From assembly GCF_003086295.3 (NCBI RefSeq), contig NC_092039.1, positions 66,545,649-66,609,648 on the forward strand: a stretch of 64,000 bases of DNA. The letters are read 5' to 3'. This stretch comes from Arachis hypogaea (taxonomy: Eukaryota; Streptophyta; Magnoliopsida; Fabales; Fabaceae). The notes beneath the pieces are model-generated. The model saw only the letters and a program-made list of their open reading frames with translations. It was not told where the DNA came from and ran no database searches. Made by a program: the position numbers and the translations under genes. Numbering within the stretch: the first letter of the stretch is position 1; each line of letters begins with the position of its first letter. Of the stretch, positions 1 through 10,999 are shown one piece after another.

Positions 1-689
1 TGATGATCTGAAAAATCATGAAATTGATTCTTGAAGCAAGAAAAAGCAGTCAAAAAAAAAAAAAAACAAGCCATGAGCCCTAGGTAAGGGTAAAAAAAGG
101 ATCCAAGGCTTTGAGCATCAATGGATAGGAGGGCCCAAGGAAATAAAATCCGGGCCTAAGCGGCTAAACCAAGCTGTCCCTAACCATGTGCTTGTGGCAT
201 GCAGGTCCAAGTTACAAACTTGAGACTGAGTGTTTAAAGTCGTGATCCAAGGCAAACAGAGTGTGCTTAAGAGCTCTGGATACTTCTGACTGGGGACTTT
301 AGCAAAGCTAAGTCACAATCTGAAAAGGTTCACCTAGTCATGTGTCTGTGGCATTTATGTATCTGGTGGTAATACTGGAAAACAAAGTGCTTAGGGCCAC
401 GGCCAAGACTCATGAAATAACTGTGTTCAAGAATCAACATACTACACTAGGAGAGTCAATAATACTATCTGAATTCTGAGTTCCTAAGGATGCCAATCAT
501 TCTGAAATTCAAAAGATACAGGGAGATGCCAAAACTGTTCAGAAACAAAAAGCTACAAGCCCCGCTCATCTAATAAAGAATCTGAGCTTCATTTAAAACT
601 CTAAAATATTATTACTTCTTAATTTCTGTTAAAACCTATTTTATTTATCTAGTTGCTTGAGGACAAGCAACAGTTTAAGTTTGGTGTTG
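1..689 (+). mobile_element. Element A: 3' noncoding internal end of a FIDEL-like retrotransposon
   Basis: There is no coding content. The sequence is colinear with 27055-27789, the stretch just before the 3' LTR of element F, including the glutamine-rich-looking AAGAAAAAGCAG start, the AAGGATCCAAGGCTTTGAGCATCAATGGATAGG block and the final TTGCTTGAGGACAAGCAA hairpin (653-670) followed by TAAGTTTGGTGT (676-687). It ends against an LTR at 690. The rest of the element lies left of the window. Lower A/T tract content and small indels relative to F show that it is a separate, diverged copy. Confidence 0.85.
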
Positions 690-2236
690 TGATGAGCGGA
701 TATTTTATACGCTTTTTGGGAGTAATTTCATGTAGATTTTAGCATGTTTCAGTTAGTTTTTAGTAGAATAATATTAGTTTTTAGGCAAAAATCATATTTC
801 TGGACTTTACTATGAGTGTGTGTATTTTTCTGTGATTTCAGGTATTTTCTGGCTGAAATTGAGGGAGTTGAGCAAAAATCTGACTTAGGCTGAAAAAGGA
901 CTGCTGATGTTGTTGGATCCTGACCTCCCTGCACTCAGAATGGATTTTCTGGAGCTACAAGAGTCCAATTGGCGCGCTCTCAACGGCGTTGGAAAGTAGA
1001 CATCCAGGGCTCTCCAGCAATATATAATAGTCCATACTTTGCGCGAAGATAGATGACGTAACTTGGCGTTAAACGCCAAGTTCATGCTGCTGTCTGGAGT
1101 TAAACGCCAGAAAAACGTCATGATCCGGAGTTGAACGCCCAAAACACGTCATAACCTGGAGTTTAACGCCAAGAAAGGCCTCTACTCGTGGATAGCTTTA
1201 GTCTCAGCCCCAGCACACACCAAGTGGGCCCCAGAAGTGGATTTCTGCACCAATTATCTTAGTTTACTCATTTTCTGTAAACCTAGGTTACTAGTTTACT
1301 ATTTAAACAACTTTTAGAGACTTATCTTGTACCTCATGACATTTTCAGATCTGAATTACATACTTTTTGACAGCATGAGTCTCTAAACTCCATTGTTGGG
1401 GGTGAGGAGCTCTGCAGCGTCTCGATGATTTAATACAATTTCTTTGTTTTCCATTCAAAACACGCTTGTTCTTATCTAAGATGTTCATTCGCGCTTAATT
1501 ATGAAGAAGGTGATGATCTGTGACACTCATCACCTTCCTCAATCCATGAACGTGTGCCTGACAACCACCTCCATTATACATCAGATTGAATGAATGTCTC
1601 TTAGATTCCTTGATCAGAATCTTCGTGGTATAAGCCGGATCGATGGCGGCATTCATGAGAATCCGGAAAGTCTAAACCTTGTCTGTGGTATTCCGAGTAG
1701 GATTCCGGGATTGAATGACTGTGACGTGCTTCAAACTCCTGAGGGCTGGGCGTTAGTGACAGACGCAAAAGAATCAATGGATTCTATTCCAACCTGATTG
1801 AGAACCGACAGATGATTAGCCGTGCTGTGACAGAGCATAGGAACGTTTTCACTGAGAGGATGGGAAGTAGCCACTGACAACGGTGACACCCTACATAGAG
1901 CTTGCCATGGAAGGAGCCTTGCGTGTGTTGAAGGATTTCAAGGAAGAGTTGAAGTCAGAGGACAAAGCATCTCCAAAACTCCAACATATTCCCCATTACT
2001 GCACAACAAGTAACGCTATTATTCTCTATTATTTTAACTTACAATTTTAAATACTTTGACTTCTTACAACTAAATCCAAATAACTTTATTGGCCTCCTGA
2101 CTAAGATTAATAAAATAAACATTGATTGCTTCAAACCAATAATCTCCGTGGGATCGACCCTTACTCACGTAAGGTATTACTTGGACGACCCAGTGCACTT
2201 GCTGGTTAGTTGTGCGAATCACAAATTCGTGCACCA
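690..2236 (+). repeat. 3' LTR of element A (FIDEL-like)
   Basis: It starts TGATGAGCGGATATTTTATA and ends GTGCACCA, matching the termini of the F and E LTRs. At 1547 bp it is close to the 1531-1532 bp LTRs of E. Short palindromes such as ACTTGGCG-TTAA-ACGCCAAG-type repeats lie at 1061-1180. The U5 end (about 2144-2236) carries the conserved GGGATCGACCCTTACTCACG block. The LTR abuts the RNase H domain of the Tekay-like pol, so A inserted into that gene. The first five bases after the LTR, ctgat, should be the target-site duplication, but the other copy lies outside the window. Confidence 0.9.
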
Positions 2237-4103
2237 CTGATGCAAGACAAAAATGTGGTGGCTTATGCTTCCCGGCAGCTGAGACCTCATGAACGAAATT
2301 ATTCGACGCATGACTTGGAATTGGCTGCAGTGGTGTTTGCTCTTAAGATCTGGAGGCACTATTTGTATGGCGCTCAACTAGAAATTTTCTCCGATCACAG
2401 AAGTTTAAAGTATATCTTTGACCAGAAAGATCTTAAGATGCGACAGCAAAGGTGGATGGAGTTCTTGAAGGACTATGATTTCAAGTTAAGTTATCACGCA
2501 GGGAAAGCGAACGTGGTGGCAGGCACCTTGAGCAGGAAGAATTTGAGTATCTCTTGGATGATGATATAGGAAGAGAAGCTACTTGTGGAATTTGAGGACC
2601 TTAAGTTGGCTATGACTGAGACGTCAAGGGGACTCCATCTGGCACAGTTACGTATAACACCAGATTTTAAGATTAAGATTCAGCAAGCATAAGAACATGA
2701 CTCAGAAATGATGACGATGATGAAACGGATGAAAGTAGAGGAACCAAAAGCTGTAAGATAAGATCGTAGCAGTCTCTGGAGTTACAAAAATAGAATTTGT
2801 GTGCCTAGCTCTGGAGATTTGTGGCAAGGGATTCTTACAGAAGCTCATCAAAGTAGATTTTCTATGCATCCTAGAGTGATAGAGATGTATCAAGATTTGA
2901 AACAAATGTTCTGGTGGCCGGGCCTAAAAAAAAGAGGTAGCTGATTATGTCTCAAAATGTTTAACCTGCCAGAAGGTGAAGGTGGAACACCAGAAACCTT
3001 CAGGAACCCTGCAACCCTTAGAAATACCACAATGGAAATGGGAGCAGATCACTATGGATTTTGTCATGGGATTGCCAATGACCTCAATAGGACACGATGC
3101 CATTTGGGTAATTGTGGACAGGTTGACAAAATTAGCTCACTTCCTTCCGATTCGAGTTGACTATACATTAGAAAGGTTGGCACGAATATATATTTAAGAA
3201 ATCGTACGATTGCATGGAATACCTTCATCAATTGTTTCAGATCGAGATCCGAGGTTTACTTCCAGGTTCTGGGGAGCTTTTCAAAAAGCTTTAGGAACAG
3301 AACTGCATATGAGTACAGCATACCATCCTCAGACAGACAGACAATCAGAGCGGACAATCCAGACATTAGAAGACTTGTTAAGATCTTGTGTGATGGATAA
3401 CCAAGGCAGTTGAGATAGGTATTTACCATTGGTCGAGTTTGTCTACAACAACAGTTACCAACAAAGTATTGGGATGGCACCATATGAAGCTCTGTACGGA
3501 AGGAGATGTCAAACACCATATGTTGGAATGATGACGGAGAAGCTAGTGTCTTAGGTCCAGACTTAGTGTAAGAAACTACTGAGAAGACAAAGGAGATTCA
3601 TCGAAAGATCCAGACAGCACAAAGCCATCAAAAGAGCTATGTCGATAATAGACGTAGACCCTTAGAGTTTAGTGAGAGAGACCATATCTTTCTTAAAGTA
3701 ACCCCGACTACTGGAATAGATAGAGCCCTTAAGACTAAAAAGCTTAACCGTGGATACATATGACCTTTTCAAATAGCCCTTCCTCCGTACCTGTCAAACC
3801 TTCATGATGTTTTTCATATCTCGCAACTTAAGAAATATATTCCTGACGAGAGTCACGTTTTACAACCAGAGACAATACCGTTATGAAACGATTTGACATA
3901 TCAAGCATCACCAGTTCATATCGTAGAAAGAGGTGATAAACAGCTAAAAAGCAAGACTATCCGCGTAGTCAAAGTAGCTCGGGGACAAAGAGAAGAAGGA
4001 GAGTACACTTGGGAGTTGGAAGATAAGACGAGAGCTGATTACCCACATCTATTCTTAGGTAACTGAAATTTTGAGGGCAAAATTTTCTTTTAGGAGGGTA
4101 GAA
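2237..4103 (+). pseudogene. Tekay-like chromovirus pol fragment: RNase H, integrase, chromodomain end
   Basis: The visible order is RNase H ([38 protein letters not shown]), an integrase zinc-binding remnant (HPRVIEMYQDLKQMFWWPG), the integrase core ([40 protein letters not shown]) and a chromodomain-like tail ending YPHLFLGN near 4064. These motifs and their order are those of Tekay/Del-type chromoviruses, which integrate through the DDE core and whose chromodomain is thought to guide chromatin targeting. In-frame stops (for example near 2567, 3195 and 3412) and small shifts make it a pseudogene. Its 5' two thirds are missing from the window because element A inserted in the RNase H domain at 2236/2237. 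Confidence 0.9.
4089..4103 (+). other. Polypurine tract of the Tekay-like element
   Basis: A purine-rich run with core AGGAGGGTAGAA sits immediately before the TGTAACAAC start of the LTR. This is the normal place for the plus-strand DNA primer of an LTR retrotransposon. It follows the last pol codons by about 25 bp. Confidence 0.8.
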
Positions 4104-6294
4104 TGTAACAACTTCGGTTTTCGAGTGCGCGAGATCGTTTTTGAAAGTACGGAGAACTCCAGAGGATCAGTAAGTAGAGAACCTCTAATATATCATCAAG
4201 TATCTTAATCCTCATTATCATTACGTCTTCTTTAAGTTAGAACCTTTTCCAAGGCAAGCTCGATAACGCAGTCACGAAGAACATAGTTTTTGAACCGTAT
4301 CGGTCAGGAATTTTGATCCGGTTTTTCGTAAAGAGTCTCAGTTTGATGAACTGGACTCGATTCATGAGACAAGAGATATAATAGGATAATATTATCATTA
4401 TATTACTATTAAAATCATCTTGAATGATATTATAAGGTTACCTGGTCAGTTTTAGTTAAAAATAGAAAATCGGTTTAACCGGGTTCACAGTTTACTAGTG
4501 CAGCTTAGTACCAGCACTCTCTGATGACTTTAGCAATGCTAAGGCCTCATTATACATATTTTATTCTCACAATAAATATGTTACTAGTATCATTTATGCT
4601 AGTAGCTCAGAAAATATATTTTAGAGATGTTTTTACAAGTGTTTTGATACATCTAATTTTAATAATTATACACCTGAGATATTTTAATATTATTTTAATC
4701 AACCTCCAAGCCAACCAATCACAACTCACCCTACACCCCCAAGACACTCCAAGGCTGGTCATTTACTCCCTTTTGGCCAAAAATAACAAGAGAGAAAAGA
4801 GAGAAACTTCCATGAACACTTAATCTTCAAAGCTTGATTTCTTCTGAACTAAAACTCAAATCAAAATTTTGATTTCACTAAAATGATCCTCTCTTCTTCC
4901 TCTACATAGCCATGTAACTTATCAATGCTATAAATAAGGTGAGATGGCTGTTTCTTTCCCCTTTCAATTCGGTTTTCAAGGAAACATGCTTAAACATGTG
5001 TTTTCTTGATGTTCTTCCTTAGGAATCATGCTTAACTTGACTTGAGGGCCAAGAAATGTTAGTTTCCAGCAAGTATAAGGTGAGATATCCCTTCCTAATG
5101 TGCTGAGAGAGATTTGGTCAGTTGAGAGTTTGTGGATTTAAAGTTGTTCTTGATGTGATTTAGGAGGAAAAAGTGCTTTAAGAACACTTCAAAGAGTAAC
5201 CGGATTTGGAGCAGCAAATCAAGGTAGGGTGTCACAAAATTAATCTTGATTATTTGTGTTTGAGTTGTGTGAATGTTGTATAATTTGGCTGTGCTAAAAA
5301 TTGGTTGCATATATGATTGATTCTTGGTGAAAATTTGGTGAAATTTTGATGAAATTTTATGAAATTCAAGCTTTAAGTTCATGTTCTTGGAGAAGCTGGG
5401 AAAACGAAACCCTAGGCCTAAATTGAGGTTCAATTTGTGTTAAAATCATGTGGAAAATATGGGGTTTTAGTGGCTGCTAATTTATTATGAATTATGGTAA
5501 AAATAGGTTGCTGAAAAGACTGAAAAACGGGTAAAAACAGAGAAAGAATCTAAAGAATTTATGAAGAACATGAAGAACACTTTGAGTGTGATGAAGAACA
5601 ATGAAGAACAGGCTTTAGATCCTTAAAAGGGCAAGGAAGTAAAAATTTTGGTGTTTAAGGGGTTATTTAGTAATTTCTGAAAGTTATGGTGGTTAAAGTA
5701 GAAATATTAAAAGTTACGGATGGTAAAAAGTGAATTTTAAAGGTTAAAAGTTAAAGTGGGATAATTTTCAAAAATTAATAATAAAATAATAAATAATAAT
5801 ATTTAATTAAAAATAATATTTTAATAAAAATAATAAAATAATACGAAAAAGGCAGTTTTCTGTAAAAGCTTTAGAAAGACAATTTTAAGCGCAGAATCTC
5901 ATAATTACCTTCATAAAACACTTAGGGAGTGGAAAGAACATATTAGTGAGGCAAAGATAAATGAAAGATAAAAAGTTAAATAAAATATAAAAAAAACCAA
6001 AAAAAGGTCTGTAAAGTTTTAAGGACAGAAAAACAGACAGAAATTAGTGAACGAACTAGGGCAACATAGTTAGTCCTTGAGTTGCGAATAGGGTTAGGTA
6101 TTATATGAAAAGTTAAACTGTTTCAGTATAGACTTAATGAACCTATACTTGGGACAGGGTAACTATTCATATCGAAATTTACATAAGATTTAAATACATA
6201 CGTTAAGCAGAGAAATCAGAGCAGCATAGAGAAACACAGAGAACAGAATAACTAGAGAAAAGTAAAGAGATAGAGAGAAAAAGAGTAAATATAG

Positions 6295-6372
6295 GTATGT
6301 GTTCTGCTTTTGATTTTCTCTATTTTCTCTATTTATCTGTCTTCTGTTTACTACTTCTCTATATTCTGTTAT
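6295..6372 (+). repeat. 78-bp direct repeat, copy 1 (copy 2 at 7012-7089)
   Basis: The block beginning GTATGTGTTCTGCTTTTGAT and ending ATATTCTGTTAT is identical at 6295-6372 and 7012-7089. Copy 2 sits in a matching T-rich context, while copy 1 interrupts a purine-rich GAGAAAAAGAG context. Copy 1 therefore looks like a templated insertion taken from copy 2. Confidence 0.9.
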
Positions 6373-6511
6373 AGAGAAAATACAGAAGAAGAGTAATCAG
6401 AGAAAAATAAAGAGATACAGAGAACAGAGTAACCAGAGTAGAGTAAAGAGATACAGAGAAAAGAGAAACTAGAACAGAGTAAAGAGATATAAAGAGAAGA
6501 GTAATATAATA

Positions 6512-6565
6512 AAGAAATATATATATATATATATATATATATTAGTTGCTTGATGCAACCTAGAG

Positions 6566-6634
<69 letters not shown>

Positions 6635-6700
6635 TTGCTTAATGCAACCCAGAGCAATATTTATCTATATATTAGTTGCTTGAAGCAACCCAGAGTTTCT
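6512..6700. repeat. (AT)n microsatellite interleaved with three GTTGCTT-GCAAC mini-hairpins
   Basis: Two pure AT tracts (about 6517-6542 and 6567-6631) alternate with three copies of a TTAGTTGCTTGATGCAACC-type unit near 6542, 6631 and 6671, each a GTTGC/GCAAC hairpin followed by CAGAG. The repeat unit appears to be AT tract plus hairpin, not a simple microsatellite. Confidence 0.85.
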
Positions 6701-7964
6701 GTAGGGAAACTAAGATACCTACAGCCATTTTCCGCTTCCCTAGAGCAGAGCAGAGTATATATATATTTTCTTGCAGTAAGCAGAGGCTGTCTCAAATCGT
6801 ATCCGGGAAATCGGGATTACTCGTGACTGGATAAATGTCGGGATTGTGGTCAACCAACCGACACATGAGCTCATGGCCTGTACTAGGGCTAGACATGAAT
6901 CATTCTTGTCTGCGCATCATTCTCTGTTGCATTTCTTTTTGTGTATGTTCTATTTCTTTATGTTTGTCTGCTTGTATGCTATTTCTGTGTTTTATTTTCT
7001 TGTATTCTTTTGTATGTGTTCTGCTTTTGATTTTCTCTATTTTCTCTATTTATCTGTCTTCTGTTTACTACTTCTCTATATTCTGTTATTCCTCTGCCAA
7101 ACAACACAAAATTAATGAACTTGACTAATAACCCCGACCCTACTAAGAACTCCCCAGTTCTTACCCCTTTTATCTCCCTTCCCCCTTCAGATGGAAGCAT
7201 GAGTACCCTTCCGTAGTTCGCTGACGACCGTTCACAAGAAGAGGATTCCACTCTAGGTAGTCTTCTGAGTCTAGGGTGAATCCCGTTCTCTGTTTATATG
7301 TATATACTGTGAGACCAGCCACTGTCTACACACCGTTTGTACGTAAACTTTAACCTAAATCCTGTGTACGAGACTCCTAATGTATGGCTACTTGATGAGG
7401 TACTAGAGAGACGTCCTATAGCAATGTCTGATCGTACAGAGAAGTAGCAGATTATGTTCTACCTTTTGATGATGTTCCATCTAACTTGAGTTTTGAAGGC
7501 TTAGAACGTATTTTCCCTCACTTTAGTAGTTTAGAGGGACTAGGTGAGTATAGAGTCTAGGCTAGCCTGGGTGCCAGCTTAGGGACTTCTTGAACAGGTA
7601 AGGGCCTGGGATGTTGTATGTATATATATGTATATAGATATTATTTAGCTATATCTAGGGGTGTTCTAACTAAAGATCTTTACTCTAATAAAGGCTGATT
7701 CAAGGAATGTTATCAACTGCTTGAGATGTATTTATGTATGGTTGTTTATAACTATTTTATCTGTTATTACTTGTGAATTGATTATGAATGATTCTGTTTG
7801 TTAATCCAAACATTTTCAAAAAAAAAAAAGTACCTCGCAAAATAACTACGTTTTTAATAACGAATCAGGCTCATATAATACATAATAGATAATAATTAGG
7901 AAGACAAGTTGGTAACGCTCAGTTTCCGGTATGATCTATACATACTGAAAATTGGGTCGTTACA

Positions 7965-8638
7965 CAATTTCAGACAACTCGACTGGCCATTGTAAGATTC
8001 TTCCTGCTAAGTCTGTTTTCTGTAGAATGCTTTTTATGGATTGGTTGATCTGAACCTTGATGGTGTGGGCTTGAAAATAAGGGCGAAGTCGTCGAGATGT
8101 CAGTATGAGAGCCTAGGTGAATTTTTCTCTTTTTTGGTAGTTCAGCTCGGACCCTTGTAGTTCTTTGCTGATAAAGTATATAGGCTGTTGTCCACTTTTG
8201 TCCTATCTGACCAGTGCTGAGGCTATTGCCTGATGTCCTACTGCGAGGTACAATACAAGTAGTTCTCCTTCCCGTGGCCGAGTTAGAATAGGTGGTTGTC
8301 CCAGGAACCTTTTAAAATCCTGGAAAGCCTGTTCGCACTCCGCTGTCAATTCAAACTTCTTTCCCTTCCTTAGAGTAGCGTAGAAGGCGAGAGATCTTAT
8401 TGCCGATCCGGCTAGAAATCTGGACAAGGCCGCCAATCTTCCATTTAGTTGTTGTACCTCTTTGACGCAGGTCGGACTCTTCATGTCGAGTATAGCCCGG
8501 CATTTATCTGGATTTGCCTCGATTCCTCTTTGTGTGAGCATAAAACCTAGAATTTGCCGGCTTCCACTGCGAAGGTGCATTTGGCAGGGTTAAGTCGCAT
8601 GCCATGCCTTCTTATAGTATCGAATACTTGGGTGAAGT
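7965..8638 (-). pseudogene. Tat1 pol fragment: end of RT and RNase H
   Basis: On the minus strand the visible motifs are GFMLTQRGIEANPDKCRAI and QQLNGRLAALSRFLAGSA (RT connection), then FELTAECEQAFQDFKRFL and the start of RNase H (ALVRSD-like region near 8200), then RRLRPYFQAHTI and an RNase H end near 7970. These are hallmarks of Tat-clade gypsy elements. A one-base deletion near 8548 breaks the frame. The 3' side is cut by the Tekay-like insertion at 7964 and the 5' side by element B; 8634-8638 (gaagt) is B's target duplication. The reading direction continues from 20262-20218 and 30639-29566. Confidence 0.88.
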
Positions 8639-8963
8639 TGATGCCAAGGCATCTTAGGCTAGTTTCACTAGCAATTTTCTGTTAGTTTTAGTTGTTTTAT
8701 GCATTTTCTTGAGCTTAAAGTAACCAAGAATGGTTAAATGAACAACAAAGTAATGAATCATCCAAACAGTGTAATTTTGATGCAAATTCCATGAGTTTTT
8801 AGTTATATTACTTGAATGCTATGAATGGAAGAATTCTCATGAAATTTTGCAAGACTTTGATGCAATTGTGTGGATGATTTCAGGGAAGAAGAGGCTAGGC
8901 AAGGAAGCAACAAAATCAATAAAGGAAGCTTGAAGATCACATGTGCCATATAATGCTGAAAGT

Positions 8964-9568
8964 GGCGTTTAACCTCCAGTTTAACCTTAAACTGGAAGTT
9001 AAACGCCAGAAAAAGAAATGCACCAAAGCTGAAAGTGGCGTTTAACCTTCAGTTTAAGGTTAAACTGAAGGTTAAACGCCAGAATCATGAAAGCTGAGAA
9101 AAGAGGAAACTGGCGTTTAACCTCCAGTTTAACCTTAAACTGAAGGTTAAACGCCAGAATGAGAATGGCACCAAGGGAGTGTTTCCACGTTTAACCTCCA
9201 GTTTGACCTTAAACTGGAGGTTAAACGTGTTCGAACCATATTATGCACCAGGAAGCCATTTCCACGTTTAAGCTCCAGTTTGACCTCAAACTGGAGCTTA
9301 AACGTGTTCGGTGTTTTTGCTCCTCCAGGGTTGCCTTCTCATTTCCATGTTTAAGCTCCAGTTTGACCTCAAACTGGAGCTTAAACGTGTTCTACCAAGA
9401 ATTGCCTCCAGGGTTGCAATCTTCATTTCCACGTTTAAGCTTCAGTTTAACCTTAAACTGAAGCTTAAACGTGTTCGATTAATTACCCTCCTGGGTTGCT
9501 TTCTTCCAATTCCACGTTTAAGTTTCAGTTTAACCTTAAACTGAAACTTAAACTTCAACTTAAACGCC
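8964..9568. repeat. Array of eight 44-bp hairpins in the 5' LTR of B
   Basis: Eight inverted repeats, starting near 8964, 9037, 9113, 9186, 9263, 9346, 9430 and 9513, are spaced 73-84 bp apart. Each has 21-nt arms and a 2-nt loop (CC or GG). Arm ends are GGCGTTTAA...TTAAACGCC in the first three and CACGTTTAA...TTAAACGTG in most others. Copies starting at 9037, 9263 and 9430 are perfect. Inner arm segments differ between copies (CCTCC/GGAGG, CTTCA/TGAAG, GCTCC/GGAGC), but left and right arms change together. Open frames across it (FDLKLELKR-like peptides) are by-products of the palindromes. Confidence 0.95.
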
Positions 9569-9890
9569 ACTCTTTGAAAGGGTTTCTGGGCCAATTATAT
9601 TGAGGTTTAAGTTAGCATTTGAGCACAAATATTAACTTAAACCTATTATGGTATGAAACCCAATTGAATATCATGGTTTATGGGATTGGGCCTGAAGAAT
9701 TGATGAGTCTGGAACTTCAATTTGTTGAGTCTTGTGTCATTACTTGTTTATCACTAAGTTTGCTCAATGAATGTTACAGAGTTGGATCACAGCCTCATCA
9801 GGATTATGGATCATAAACCCAAAGCAAAAAGGAAATCAGGGAAAGGCCTCAAAGCCCAAGAATCACAACAGAAGCTCAATTTAGAAAGTG

Positions 9891-9898
9891 TATAAATA
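9891..9898 (+). promoter_or_regulatory. TATA box of the B LTR
   Basis: TATAAATA after GAAAGTG marks the likely core promoter. The same box is at 19298-19305 in the 3' LTR and at 55210-55217 in element C. The hairpin array therefore lies about 320-930 bp upstream, in U3. It would be absent from the 5' end of the transcript but present at its 3' end. Confidence 0.7.
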
Positions 9899-10744
9899 GG
9901 ATAGAATTGAAGTTAGTTAGGACTTTACTTTTTGACACTTGGAATTTTCATACTTTTGTAATTGAATTCAGAGCTATGATTCACTAAACCCCTTTCATTG
10001 GGTTAGGGAGCTCTATTGTAATTCAATGAATCAATAATAGTTTTTATCTTCTTCTTCAATCTTTTCTCTTGAATTTTGTTAGAAAGCTTCTTGATCTAAT
10101 TCCATTGGGTAGTTGTCTTGGGAAAGAAACTACCCATAATTGGAATCCTTCGGAACCTTGGGAAAGGAATGGAGGATTCATGCTAGAGAAGCTTTCTCAC
10201 AGTGAATTGGATTGGGGTTTGGATGGATATTGTGACATGTAATCCTACCAAATTGTGGTTCATGAAACTGTGTGGTATAATCAGTGATCGAGCATCATCT
10301 CTTCTTATGAACATTTAAACCAAGGGATTTGGAATTTGTTTGTTTTTAGAGAGAATTGGTGAGCCAAGGGATTGGGATCCAATCATATAAGATTGCCAAG
10401 CAAAATTCAATGAATGCATTGGTTGAGGAAGAGATAAAAATGTTTTGATTCGGAGATCTCAATATCTCCTAACACCCAATGAACTCCCCATTTCTGATCT
10501 ACACTTTCTCTTTACATTCTGCAATTTAAATTCATGCAATCACCCCCATCCCATTTAATTCCAGCAATTTAGTTTCTCACTCTTTAATTCATGCAATTTT
10601 ACATTCCGCAAGTCTCATCTAAATCTTGATTCCGCTCAACTAGAACACACTTATAATTCGAATTGCTCACTCAACCAATCCTTGTGGGATTCGACCTCAC
10701 TCTATTGTGAGTTTTTACTTGTCGATAACCGGTGCACTTGCCGG

Positions 10745-10999
10745 GGATTGGTTTTCGATTGACAATTCTCAAATTGGAAGTTAACTAGATTGAGCATTTT
10801 CTTGTTTTGTTAATTCAGTTATTTGTTGAATTTTAATTTCTGCACTCTGTTATTTGCTTTTTCTTTCTATTGCCTTTCATTTCAAGCAACTAACTCACTG
10901 ACCCACTAACTATTTGAATTAATTCCTCAACGGCTCTGACCATACTCTTCCATTAACCAAGAGTATTCAACTTGTTTGTTGCTTGTGGTGTGTTCTTGT
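10745..10999 (+). other. Leader of element B, primer-binding site missing
   Basis: This short A/T-rich leader lies between the truncated LTR and the gag ATG. It aligns to 56191-56453 in element C but begins just after where the tRNA-Asp-type primer-binding site should be. No other primer-binding candidate is visible. Confidence 0.8.

Larger units (their letters stand above)
4104..7964 (+). repeat. 3' LTR of the Tekay-like element, 3.86 kb
   Basis: The ends are TGTAACAAC and GTCGTTACA, a 9-bp imperfect inverted repeat with TG...CA termini, typical of chromovirus LTRs. It directly follows the polypurine tract. No supportable gene lies inside; the small open frames at 4524-4823, 6635-7128 and similar have no recognisable domain. 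Contents are A/T-rich segments (5740-5850), purine-rich GAGTAAAGAGATA-type repeats (6190-6510), an AT microsatellite with small hairpins (6512-6700) and a duplicated 78-bp pyrimidine-rich block. At 7965 it joins Tat1 RNase H sequence on the opposite strand, showing that this element inserted into Tat1. Confidence 0.85.
8639..10744 (+). repeat. 5' LTR of element B, 3' end deleted
   Basis: It starts TGATGCCAAGGCATCTTAGG, as do the LTRs at 18046, 53825 and 63493. It contains the hairpin array (8964-9568), a TATA box (9891-9898) and an A/T-rich R/U5 region. It lacks the final about 60 bp of U5 seen in the 3' LTR (AAGGAATTTTTGCCGATCG onward). The sequence passes from GTGCACTTGCCGG directly into GGATTGGTTTTCGATTGAC, which lies downstream of the primer-binding site in element C. 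Confidence 0.93.

Noticed and set aside
6835..7251. Possible small membrane protein (CISFCVCSISLCLSACMLF)
   Set aside because: It is a translation of the T-rich LTR tract that contains the duplicated 78-bp block; no conservation or start context.
9243..9544. Open frames with FNLQFDLKLELKR-like repeats on both strands (also at 18650-18951 and 54223-54916)
   Set aside because: They are translations of palindromes, appear on both strands, have no start context and are explained by the hairpin array.
8964..9568. CRISPR-like appearance: regular palindromic repeats with spacers
   Set aside because: The repeats are in a plant LTR, vary between units, have non-unique spacers shared with the other LTR, and no cas genes are present.
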